A DNA stretch of 64,000 bases, taken from Streptomyces sp. NBC_01116 (lineage in GTDB: Bacteria; Actinomycetota; Actinomycetes; Streptomycetales; Streptomycetaceae). The notes under the pieces were generated by a model. The model did not search any database. It was not told the DNA's origin and saw only the letters and a list, made by a program, of their open reading frames with translations. The DNA lies in the NCBI RefSeq assembly GCF_041435495.1, contig NZ_CP108644.1:3081001-3145000 (forward strand). Reading direction: 5' to 3'. A program made the translations under genes and the position numbers. Below, in pieces: positions 51,867 through 60,061 of the stretch; position 1 is the stretch's first letter, and every line of letters begins with the position of its first letter.

Positions 51867-53895
51867 GGGTGGTGTCCTCCTGGTCGGAATGCGGCAGGCC
51901 ATTGCCCGGACGCCCACCGGGGCGCTCCTGGGCCGGGCGCGCCACGACTCGTGCCCCGTTGCCGGGCAGCGCTGCGGGGTGCACCGACGAGGCGGCTCCG
52001 TTGCGGACGGCGGGGCCGCGACCGGGCCCGGGCAGCGGCGAACGCCCACCGGCCCCGGGCTGGGCCGGCACGGACATCAGCCGGTGGTCGTCCGAAGCAC
52101 CGGCCCCGGCCTCCCCGCGTTCCCGGTTGCCCCGGTTGCGCCGCGAGTCCTCGGGCTCCAGCGGTATCGGCGAACCGCGCAGGGGCTCGTCCGCCGTACG
52201 CGGCAGGGTCAGCCTGAACTGTGAGCCGCCGCCCGGCTCGCCCCAGGCCTGGAGCCAGCCGCCGTGCAGCCGCGCGTCCTCCACGGCGATCGACAGGCCG
52301 AGACCGGTCCCACCGGTCGTCCGGGCCCGCGCCGGGTCGGCGCGCCAGAACCGGTTGAAGACCCGGGTCGCCTCGCCGGGCTTGAGCCCGACGCCGTAGT
52401 CCCGGACGGCCACGGCGACCGCGCCCTGCGCCACGTCCATCCGCACCACGACGTCCCGGCCCTCACCGTGCTCGACGGCGTTGACCACGAGGTTGCGCAG
52501 GACGCGTTCGACGCGGCGGGCGTCGGCCTCGGCTATCACCGGCTGGTCGTCGCCGACGACCAGGATCCGGCTGCCCTTGCGCTCGGCGAGCGGCTCGGCG
52601 CCGCCGATCACCCGGTGCACCACGGTCCGCAGGTCTATCGGCTCGGCCTCCAGGGCGGCGGCGCCCGCGTCGAACCGGCTGATCTCCAGCAGATCGGCGA
52701 GCAGCGACTCGAACCGGTCGAGCTGGTCGCCCAGCAGCTCGGCGGAGCGAGCGGTGACGGGGTCGAAGTCGGCACGCGCCTCGTGGATGACGTCGGCGGC
52801 CATCCTGACGGTCGTGAGGGGGGTCCGCAGCTCGTGCGAGACGTCGGAGACGAAGCGCCGCTGCATCCGGGAGAGCTCCTCCAGCTGCTGGATCTTCAGC
52901 TGGAGGTTCTGGGCCATCTTGTTGAAGGCCTCGCCGAGCCGGGCGATGTCGTCCTCACCGGTGACCTTCATCCGTTCCTGGAGCTTGCCGGCGGAGAGCC
53001 GCTCGGCGATGCCGGCGGCCATCCGCACCGGTGTGACGACCTGCCGCACCACGAACCAGGCGATGGCCCCGAGCAGCACGACGACGAACAGTCCGGCGGT
53101 CGCCAGGGTCGTCTTGACCAGGGTCAGAGACTTCTCCTCCTGCGTGAGCGGGAAGAGGTAGTAGAGCTCGTAGGGCTGCTGATCGATGTCGTAGAGCCGC
53201 TTGCCGACGACGAGCCCCGGTTGCGCCTCGTTGCCGTAGGAATACCGGATCTCGGAGTACGTCTGGAACGCGCCCTGCCCCTCGCTCACGTTCTGCCGCA
53301 GGCGCTCGGGCACACTGGCCGCCTCGACACTGCCCGAACCACGTGCGGCACGGCTGCCCGCGCCCTCGGTCACCGAGTCGACGCTGAGCGCCACCACGTT
53401 GAAGGCGTTCTTCCCGCCGCTGGCGAGCTGGTCGACGAGCTCGGTGCGCCAAGAGGTGCTGCCGGTCATGTCGCCCGTGCGCTCGCTCCCCCGCCCGTCG
53501 GGGGCGAGGGGGGCGTTGGCCTTCTCCTGGGCCGCGGCGAACCCGCCCGCGGCCTGGGTCTGGGCAGCCGTGCCCTTCGCTTCGAGCAAGCCGTTGCGCA
53601 CCTGGCCGATGACGACGAAGCCGAGCAGCAGCACGACGACGATCGACATCAGCAGAGTGCCGGCGACGACGCGGAGCTGCAGATTGCGCCGCCACAACCG
53701 GACGGCGGGCAGCAACGGACGGCGCACCCACCGCATCAGCAACCGCGGCACGGGCCCGCCGGGCGTCCGGTCCTCGAACAGCCGGCCGCCCTGCAGGAAA
53801 CGGCTCATACGTGACGCCTTCCGTCCCGGGCCGGCAGCCCGCTCCGTACGGACTCCCGGCTCGCCGGGCCCCGGAGCAGCGCTGCCTCGGGGCAT
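51856..53895 (-). CDS. mtrB: Sensor histidine kinase MtrB
   Basis: Membrane histidine kinase of 679 residues, partner of MtrA. Two membrane helices (about 72-95 and 258-280) bracket an extracytoplasmic domain of roughly 160 residues. A HAMP domain follows, then the H-box S-H-E-L-R-T-P-L-T-T-V-R-M with the phospho-acceptor His, and the G-box G-T-G-L-G-L-S-I. The C-terminal 100 residues are disordered, rich in Arg/Gly/Pro. ATG 53895 starts one base after the mtrA stop; starts at 53925 (inside mtrA) and 53808 are possible. The kinase region is intact. Confidence 0.95.
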   Translation of the reverse strand: MPRGSAAPGPGEPGVRTERAAGPGRKASRMSRFLQGGRLFEDRTPGGPVPRLLMRWVRRPLLPAVRLWRRNLQLRVVAGTLLMSIVVVLLLGFVVIGQVRNGLLEAKGTAAQTQAAGGFAAAQEKANAPLAPDGRGSERTGDMTGSTSWRTELVDQLASGGKNAFNVVALSVDSVTEGAGSRAARGSGSVEAASVPERLRQNVSEGQGAFQTYSEIRYSYGNEAQPGLVVGKRLYDIDQQPYELYYLFPLTQEEKSLTLVKTTLATAGLFVVVLLGAIAWFVVRQVVTPVRMAAGIAERLSAGKLQERMKVTGEDDIARLGEAFNKMAQNLQLKIQQLEELSRMQRRFVSDVSHELRTPLTTVRMAADVIHEARADFDPVTARSAELLGDQLDRFESLLADLLEISRFDAGAAALEAEPIDLRTVVHRVIGGAEPLAERKGSRILVVGDDQPVIAEADARRVERVLRNLVVNAVEHGEGRDVVVRMDVAQGAVAVAVRDYGVGLKPGEATRVFNRFWRADPARARTTGGTGLGLSIAVEDARLHGGWLQAWGEPGGGSQFRLTLPRTADEPLRGSPIPLEPEDSRRNRGNRERGEAGAGASDDHRLMSVPAQPGAGGRSPLPGPGRGPAVRNGAASSVHPAALPGNGARVVARPAQERPGGRPGNGLPHSDQEDTTRGY

Positions 53896-53896
53896 C

Positions 53897-54586
53897 TCAG
53901 CTCGGTCCGGCCTTGTAGCCGACACCTCGGACCGTCACGACGATCTCCGGCCGTTCCGGGTCCTTCTCGACCTTGGAACGCAGACGCTGGACATGCACGT
54001 TCACCAGGCGGGTGTCGGCCGCGTGGCGGTAACCCCACACCTGTTCCAGCAGGACCTCACGGGTGAAGACCTGCCACGGCTTACGGGCGAGCGCGACCAG
54101 CAGGTCGAACTCCAGCGGAGTCAGGGCGATGGACTGCCCCTCACGCTTCACGGAGTGGCCGGCCACGTCGATGACCAGGTCACCGATGGTCAGCTGTTCC
54201 GGCGCGGGCTCTTCGGACCGCCGCAGACGTGCCCTGATCCGGGCAACCAACTCCTTAGGTTTGAACGGCTTGACGATGTAGTCGTCGGCCCCTGACTCCA
54301 GGCCGACCACGACATCGACGGTGTCGCTCTTGGCAGTGAGCATGACGATCGGCACACCGGACTCGGCCCTGATCAGCCTGCACACCTCGATGCCGTCCCT
54401 TCCGGGCAGCATGAGGTCGAGCAGCACCAGGTCCGGCTTGGCCTCACGAAATGCGGCCAGTGCCTTGTCGCCGTCCGCTACGAACGACGGCTCGAAACCT
54501 TCTCCACGCAGCACAATCCCGAGCATCTCGGCCAGTGCGGTGTCGTCGTCGACGACAAGGACGCGTCCCTTCATAATCGACATCAT
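53897..54586 (-). CDS. mtrA: Response regulator MtrA
   Basis: OmpR-family response regulator, 229 residues. Receiver: V-L-V-V-D-D-D-T-A, phospho-acceptor Asp in L-V-L-L-D-L-M-L-P-G, and K-P-F at Y-I-V-K-P-F-K-P-K. The C-terminal winged helix has L-T-P-L-E-F-D-L-L and V-H-V-Q-R-L-R-S-K-V-E. MtrA is essential in mycobacteria and a global regulator of development and antibiotic genes in Streptomyces. Three in-frame starts (54586, 54583, 54574) exist; the first is listed. It lies 4 bases after the mtnA stop. Confidence 0.97.
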   Translation of the reverse strand: MMSIMKGRVLVVDDDTALAEMLGIVLRGEGFEPSFVADGDKALAAFREAKPDLVLLDLMLPGRDGIEVCRLIRAESGVPIVMLTAKSDTVDVVVGLESGADDYIVKPFKPKELVARIRARLRRSEEPAPEQLTIGDLVIDVAGHSVKREGQSIALTPLEFDLLVALARKPWQVFTREVLLEQVWGYRHAADTRLVNVHVQRLRSKVEKDPERPEIVVTVRGVGYKAGPS

Positions 54587-54590
54587 CCCA

Positions 54591-55733
54591 TTAGCTAATC
54601 GTTACCTGCGATGACCTGGCACACAGCTCTGCCAGTCCGACCCCCGTAACCGGGGAAACAGCGCCCTCCTCGGTGACGATCGCCGTGATCAATTCCGGCG
54701 GTGTGACGTCGAAGGCCGGGTTGTACGCCGGGGCGCCGAGGGGTGCGACGACCATCCCGCCTCCGCTCCCGTCCGATGCACCCTGCGGCGATGTGAGCTC
54801 CGTCACTTCTCTGCCGGAACGCTGCTCGACGATGATCGATGTGCCGTCCGCGGTCTCCAGATCCAGGGTCGTCGTCGGCGCCACCACGATGAAGGGCACG
54901 TGGTGATACTTCGCGAGCACGGCCAGCGGATAGCTCCCCACCTTGTTGGCCACCGAGCCGTCCGCGGCGATGCGGTCCGCCCCTATCAGCACCGCGTCGA
55001 CCTCCCCGGCCGCGAACAGGGACCCCGCCGCGTTGTCCGTGAGCAGGTTGTACGCCAGACCGTTGCGCGCCGCCTCGTACGCGGTCAGCCGGGCCCCCTG
55101 GAGCAGCGGCCTCGTCTCGTCCACCCACAGCCGGCGCAGCCGCCCCTGCCGGTGCACCCGCAACGCCACGGCGAACGCCGTCCCCTCGCCCCCGGAGACC
55201 AGCGCCCCGGTGTTGCAGTGGGTCAGCAGCCGGTAGGCGCGGCCCGGCAGCAGCTCCTCGAGCAACGCCTCGCCGTGCTCCGCCATACGCCTGCTGGCCA
55301 GGGCGTCCTCGCGGTGCAGCGCCCGCGCCTCGGCCAGCGCCGCCGCCGCGGCCGCCTCGTCCCCCTGCCCCTTGCCGGAGGCCTCCCAGTAGGCCGCCGC
55401 CACCCGTCGCACCCCGTAACCGAGGTTCACCGCGGTGGGCCGCGCCCCTTCCAGGAGACCGGCCGCCTCCGCGACGTCGAAGCCCCGCGCAGCGGCGAGC
55501 GCCACCCCGTAGCCCCCGGCGATCCCGAGCAGCGGCGCCCCTCGCACCGCCAGCGTCCGGATCGCCCGCACGAGCGCGGGCACGTCGGTGCACACCAGCT
55601 CGACCTCGTCGGCGGGCAGCCGCGTCTGGTCGAGAAGCACCAGCACGGGACCTTCCGGAGGCTCGTCCCAGCGAAGTACGGAGAGCGCCGGAGGCTCGAA
55701 GCCCGTCGTCGATTGCGCGTCCTGATCAGCCAT
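54591..55733 (-). CDS. mtnA: Methylthioribose-1-phosphate isomerase
   Basis: Converts 5-methylthioribose 1-phosphate to the ribulose form in methionine salvage. The 380-residue protein has family hallmarks: R-G-A-P-L-L-G-I-A-G-G-Y-G, L-L-T-H-C-N-T-G-A-L with the catalytic Cys, V-D-E-T-R-P-L-L-Q-G-A-R-L-T and G-A-D-R-I-A-A-D-G-S-V-A-N-K with the catalytic Asp. Start ATG 55733. The next gene, mtrA, begins 4 bases after its stop, so salvage and signalling genes share a transcript here. Confidence 0.96.
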   Translation of the reverse strand: MADQDAQSTTGFEPPALSVLRWDEPPEGPVLVLLDQTRLPADEVELVCTDVPALVRAIRTLAVRGAPLLGIAGGYGVALAAARGFDVAEAAGLLEGARPTAVNLGYGVRRVAAAYWEASGKGQGDEAAAAAALAEARALHREDALASRRMAEHGEALLEELLPGRAYRLLTHCNTGALVSGGEGTAFAVALRVHRQGRLRRLWVDETRPLLQGARLTAYEAARNGLAYNLLTDNAAGSLFAAGEVDAVLIGADRIAADGSVANKVGSYPLAVLAKYHHVPFIVVAPTTTLDLETADGTSIIVEQRSGREVTELTSPQGASDGSGGGMVVAPLGAPAYNPAFDVTPPELITAIVTEEGAVSPVTGVGLAELCARSSQVTIS

Positions 55734-55873
55734 CCGTCCAGTCTGCCCGGTGAGCCGCCCGCACATGAAGACACCGGGGAGGCAGAGCGGCTGGTCCGCC
55801 CCGGACCCACGCGTGGCACGATGGCTGCCAACCTGCCGCCCCGATGAGCGGTCAGGACGGTGAAGGAGCGAGA

Positions 55874-57085
55874 ATGAACGACTCTCCGGGCTGGGCGTCG
55901 CCCGGATCTGCCCCCTCCGACGGCAAGGAGACGGCGATTCCCCGCCCCTCCGAACCCCAGGACGGAAGCGGCCCGACGGGACAGTGGTCCCCCGAGCAGC
56001 CGCCTCCCGGGCAGTGGTCCCCACCGAGCAACCCCGGCAGCGGCCCCGGAACACGGCCGCCCGCACCCGGCTGGGGCGGTGGCCCGCAGCGACAGGGCTG
56101 GGCAGGGCCGCCGCCGGCCGCGAAGCCCGGTGTCATCCCGCTGCGCCCCCTGAGCCTCGGCGAGATTCTCGACGGCTCCGTATCCGCGCTGCGCGCCCAC
56201 TGGCGTACCGCACTCGGCTTCAGCCTCGCGGTCTCGGTGGTCACCCAGATCGCGGTCACCCTCATGCAGCGCTATCTGCTGCCGGAGCCGACCTCCGTCG
56301 ACCCGAACGCCACCGGCGCCGAGGCCCTCCGCCAGGCCACCGACTCCGCCCGGACGACGCTGATCTCCCTGGCCCCGGCCTCCCTCGTCATGATGATCGC
56401 CACGCTCTTCACCGCGTCGATCATCACCGTGGTCATCAGCCGCTCGGTGCTGGGCCGTCCCACCACGCTCTCCGACGCCTGGGCAGAGGCCCGCCCCCGG
56501 GTCCTCCCGCTGCTCGGGCTGACCGTGCTGGTGACCCTGATCATGGCCGCGATCATGACCGTGGGCGTCGGCCCCGGCCTGCTGCTGGGCTCCGAGGCGG
56601 GAGCGGCACTCGCCCTCCTCGGCTTCCTCGCCGCCTGCGTCGCGGTGCTCTGGCTGAACGTCAGCTTCGCACTCGCCGCCCCCGCGCTGATGCTGGAGCG
56701 ACAGAGCATCGTGGCCGCGCTGCGCAGGTCGGCGAAGCTGGTCCGCGGCGCCTGGTGGCGCACCTTCGGGATCCTCGCCCTGACCTGGCTGCTGACCTTC
56801 CTGCTGACGTTCCTCGTCTCCATCCCGTTCGGCATCATCGCGGTGATCGCGGACGGAACCGACGCCGGCGAATTCCTCAACGGCACCGCCCCTTCCTTCG
56901 GCTGGCCGTTCCTGATCATCACCGGCATCGGCGAAGTGATCGTCTCGACGCTGATCTACCCCTTCGTCGCCGGCGTGATGGCCCTCCTCTACGTGGACCG
57001 GCGCATCCGCCGCGAAGCGCTGGACCTCGACCTCGCACGGGCCGCGGGTCTGCCCGGCTACGACGCCGACACCCCCAGGAGCTGA
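55874..57085 (+). CDS. Pro-rich multi-helix membrane protein (glycerophosphodiesterase membrane-domain type)
   Basis: A 403-residue protein. The N-terminal 95 residues are Pro/Gly/Gln-rich and disordered. The rest has about six hydrophobic segments starting from A-L-G-F-S-L-A-V-S-V-V. The order I-L-D-G-S-V-S-A-L-R-A-H-W-R and the later pair of helices fit the membrane domain found on some glycerophosphoryl diester phosphodiesterases and in stand-alone actinobacterial proteins. No catalytic domain is seen. ATG 55874 is preceded by GAAGGAG. First gene of a five-gene operon. Confidence 0.85.
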   Translation: MNDSPGWASPGSAPSDGKETAIPRPSEPQDGSGPTGQWSPEQPPPGQWSPPSNPGSGPGTRPPAPGWGGGPQRQGWAGPPPAAKPGVIPLRPLSLGEILDGSVSALRAHWRTALGFSLAVSVVTQIAVTLMQRYLLPEPTSVDPNATGAEALRQATDSARTTLISLAPASLVMMIATLFTASIITVVISRSVLGRPTTLSDAWAEARPRVLPLLGLTVLVTLIMAAIMTVGVGPGLLLGSEAGAALALLGFLAACVAVLWLNVSFALAAPALMLERQSIVAALRRSAKLVRGAWWRTFGILALTWLLTFLLTFLVSIPFGIIAVIADGTDAGEFLNGTAPSFGWPFLIITGIGEVIVSTLIYPFVAGVMALLYVDRRIRREALDLDLARAAGLPGYDADTPRS

Positions 57086-57089
57086 TGCG

Positions 57090-57779
57090 GTGTCGGGGGC
57101 GGGGGGCACAGCCACAGCACGGTCGGACACGGCGGCGGGCGACATACCCGTGGACACTCCGCGTCTCCCCGCACGGGAGGCGGCCGAGAGCGAGCTGTCC
57201 AGGCCGATGTACCACGAGAACGACCCGAACTTCCTCCAGCGCGCCCTGAACCAGTTCTGGGACTGGGTCGCCGGAGTATTCGACGCCGCCGCGGGCGCCG
57301 CCCCCGGCGGCCCGGCCGGACTCGCCGTCCTGGTCGTCGTCGTCATCGGCCTTGCCGCCGCCCTCTGGTGGCGGCTCGGCACCCCGAAACGCTCCTCCCG
57401 GAGCGCGGACGCTCTCTTCGACAGTGACGGTCCCCGCAGCGCGGCCCAGCACCGTACCGCCGCCGAGGCGCACGCCTCGGCCCTGCGCTGGACCGAGGCC
57501 GTCCAGGAACGCATGCGTGCCATCGTCCGGTCCCTGGAGGAAAGAGCCCTGCTCGATCCCCGCCCCGGCCGCACAGCGGACGAGGCCGCAGCCGAAGCGG
57601 GCCGCACCCTCCCCGAGCACGCCACCCGGCTGCGCACCGCCGCCCGGAGCTTCGACGACGTGACGTACGGGGGCCGCACCGCGCACCAGTCGGCATACCT
57701 GTCCCTGCGCACCCTCGACCTCGAACTCGACGAGGCAAAGCCGCTGCTGCCCGGAACCTCCCGAGGAGCCACCGGATGA
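57090..57779 (+). CDS. DUF4129-containing membrane protein
   Basis: A 229-residue protein with one membrane helix (about 70-95) and a cytoplasmic C-terminal domain with R-T-A-D-E-A-A-A-E-A-G and F-D-D-V-T-Y-G-G-R, the pattern of DUF4129, often found as the tail of transglutaminase-like proteins. GTG 57090 has AGGAG 8 bases upstream within the end of the previous gene. Its stop overlaps the next start as ATGA. Confidence 0.88.
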   Translation: MSGAGGTATARSDTAAGDIPVDTPRLPAREAAESELSRPMYHENDPNFLQRALNQFWDWVAGVFDAAAGAAPGGPAGLAVLVVVVIGLAAALWWRLGTPKRSSRSADALFDSDGPRSAAQHRTAAEAHASALRWTEAVQERMRAIVRSLEERALLDPRPGRTADEAAAEAGRTLPEHATRLRTAARSFDDVTYGGRTAHQSAYLSLRTLDLELDEAKPLLPGTSRGATG

Positions 57780-59026
57780 CCGCGTCGACCACAGCTTCCC
57801 CCACCTCGACCGCACCCACCCCCGGCCAGGTCTGGACCCGCGCGCGAGGCTTCCTGGCCGTGGTCCTCATCCTCGTCGTCGCCGGCATCACGTTCGCCGC
57901 CGTACGTTCCGGAACGAACCACGGACAGCTCGACCCGCGCTCCACGGACCCCAGAGGCAGCCGCGCCGTGGCCGAACTCCTCAAGGCCCGCGGCATATCC
58001 GTCACCGTCGCCACCACTCTCGACGAAGCCACCGCCGCGACCGGACCCGACACCACACTCCTCGTCGCCGGGCCCAATCTCCTGACGCGGTCGCAGCAGC
58101 TGCGGCTGGACGCGGCGGCCTCTGCGTCCGCAGGACGCACCCTCCTGATCGCCCCGGGACCGGGGGCAACGACCCGACTCGCGCCTGGTGTCCGCGCCGA
58201 GCCGCAGCAGGCCGTCAGCGCTCTGGCCCCGTCGTGCGACCTCCCCGCCGCCCGTCGGGCAGGCACGGCGGACATGGGCGGCATCCGCTACACGCCGCAG
58301 GACACCACCGCCATCACCTGCTACCCGACCGCGGGCATCCCCAGCCTGGTCGTCCTCCCGGCCGGCGCGGGCGGCGACACCGTCGTCCTCGGCTCCCCCG
58401 ACTTCCTCCACAACGAGCGTCTCGACAAGCAGGGCAACGCCTCGCTCGCCCTGCAGCTCCTCGGCTCCCGTCCTCATCTCGTCTGGTACCTCCCCTCGCT
58501 CACAGATCCATCCGCAACCACCGATGACAACTCCCCCGGCGACGAGACCGAAGAAGAGCCGGAGAACGGGGCGGGGGACGAGGCGGCCGACGAGAGCAGC
58601 TTCCTCGATCTTGTCCCCTCCGGCTGGCTGTGGGGGACGCTTCAGCTCGCCCTCGCCGCAGTCCTCGCCGCCGTCTGGCGGGCCCGTCGACTCGGCCCCC
58701 TGGTGACAGAACGGCTGCCGGTGGCCATCCGCGCGTCCGAATCGGCCGAAGGCCGTTCCCTCCTCTACCGCAAGGCCAACGCCCGCGACCGGGCCGCCGA
58801 TGCCCTCCGAGCCGCCACCCGCACACGCATCGCCCCCCTCACCGGCGTGCCCGCCCGTGACGCGCACACCCCCGACGTCCTCCTCGCCGCCGTGTCCGCA
58901 CGCGTCACCGCCCCGGACCACGACCTCGGCACCCTGCTCTTCGGTACGGCTCCCTCCACCGACGCCGCCCTGGTCCTCCTCGCCGATCAACTCGACGCCC
59001 TCGAAAGAGAGGTACGCACTTCATGA
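57776..59026 (+). CDS. DUF4350-containing membrane protein
   Basis: A 416-residue protein with an N-terminal membrane helix (about 25-45) and a second near 285-300. The extracytoplasmic part begins L-D-P-R-S-T-D-P-R-G-S-R-A-V-A-E-L-L-K-A-R-G, the hallmark of DUF4350. After the second helix is a cytoplasmic region (S-L-L-Y-R-K-A-N-A-R-D-R). It is coupled by ATGA to both neighbours. DUF4350 proteins accompany MoxR ATPases in many actinobacteria; their activity is unknown. Confidence 0.9.
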   Translation: MTASTTASPTSTAPTPGQVWTRARGFLAVVLILVVAGITFAAVRSGTNHGQLDPRSTDPRGSRAVAELLKARGISVTVATTLDEATAATGPDTTLLVAGPNLLTRSQQLRLDAAASASAGRTLLIAPGPGATTRLAPGVRAEPQQAVSALAPSCDLPAARRAGTADMGGIRYTPQDTTAITCYPTAGIPSLVVLPAGAGGDTVVLGSPDFLHNERLDKQGNASLALQLLGSRPHLVWYLPSLTDPSATTDDNSPGDETEEEPENGAGDEAADESSFLDLVPSGWLWGTLQLALAAVLAAVWRARRLGPLVTERLPVAIRASESAEGRSLLYRKANARDRAADALRAATRTRIAPLTGVPARDAHTPDVLLAAVSARVTAPDHDLGTLLFGTAPSTDAALVLLADQLDALEREVRTS

Positions 59027-60051
59027 GCGCCCCGACCCCTGAGCCGGCCGAGCCCACGATGCCCGCAGCGGCTCCCGTGAGGCCCGCGGAACCGGAGCCG
59101 TCCGACAGCGCCCGCGCCTCCTTGGAGGCTCTGCGCTCCGAGATCGCCAAGGCCGTCGTCGGCCAGGACCCCGCCGTCACCGGGCTCGTCGTCGCGCTGC
59201 TCTGCCGGGGACACGTACTCCTCGAAGGCGTACCGGGTGTGGCCAAGACCCTGTTGGTGCGCGCGCTTGCCGCATCGCTCAAACTCGACACGAAGCGCGT
59301 CCAGTTCACCCCCGATCTGATGCCCAGCGACGTCACGGGTTCACTGGTCTACGACGCACGTACCGCAGAGTTCTCCTTCCAGCCCGGCCCTGTCTTCACC
59401 AACCTGCTGATCGCCGACGAGATCAACCGCACCCCTCCCAAGACCCAGTCCTCCCTCCTCGAAGCGATGGAGGAAAGGCAGGTCACCGTCGACGGGACGG
59501 CGCGCCCGCTGCCCGACCCCTTCCTCGTCGCCGCGACCCAGAACCCCGTCGAGTACGAAGGCACTTATCCCCTCCCCGAAGCCCAACTGGACCGCTTCCT
59601 GCTCAAACTGACGGTTCCTCTTCCTTCGCGGCAGGACGAGATCGACGTCCTCACCCGTCACGCCGACGGTTTCAACCCGCGCGACCTGACGGCCGCGGGG
59701 ATACGTCCCGTCGCGGGACCCGCCGATCTGGAAGCAGCACGCGAAGCCGTCGCGAAGACCACCGTCTCTCCCGAGATCGCCGGCTATGTAGTGGATATCT
59801 GCCGTGCCACGCGCGAATCCCCCTCGCTCGCCCTCGGCGTCTCCCCCCGAGGCGCCACCGCGCTGCTGTCGACCGCCCGCGCCTGGGCCTGGCTGACCGG
59901 CCGGGACTACGTCATCCCGGACGATGTGAAGGCCCTGGCGCTCCCCACGCTCCGTCATCGCATCCACCTGCGGCCCGAGGCGGAAATGGAAGGAGTCACC
60001 CCGGACTCCGTCATCGCCTCAGTGCTCGCCCACGTGCCCGTACCCCGATGA
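59023..60051 (+). CDS. MoxR-type AAA+ ATPase
   Basis: A 342-residue AAA+ ATPase with Walker A E-G-V-P-G-V-A-K-T (about 70), Walker B L-I-A-D-E-I-N-R-T and sensor 1 A-A-T-Q-N-P-V-E-Y. MoxR proteins are thought to act as chaperones that remodel partner proteins, often with a von Willebrand-type partner; DUF58 in the next gene contains such a fold. The N-terminus (about 30 residues) is Pro/Ala-rich. Coupled by ATGA to the preceding gene. Confidence 0.94.
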   Translation: MSAPTPEPAEPTMPAAAPVRPAEPEPSDSARASLEALRSEIAKAVVGQDPAVTGLVVALLCRGHVLLEGVPGVAKTLLVRALAASLKLDTKRVQFTPDLMPSDVTGSLVYDARTAEFSFQPGPVFTNLLIADEINRTPPKTQSSLLEAMEERQVTVDGTARPLPDPFLVAATQNPVEYEGTYPLPEAQLDRFLLKLTVPLPSRQDEIDVLTRHADGFNPRDLTAAGIRPVAGPADLEAAREAVAKTTVSPEIAGYVVDICRATRESPSLALGVSPRGATALLSTARAWAWLTGRDYVIPDDVKALALPTLRHRIHLRPEAEMEGVTPDSVIASVLAHVPVPR

Positions 60052-60061
60052 GGCGGTGACC

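Noticed and set aside
55427..58990. 1187-codon minus-strand open frame over mtnA start and the membrane-protein operon
   Set aside because: Compositionally biased shadow; it crosses the true start of mtnA and opposes three well-supported genes with ribosome sites and ATGA overlaps.
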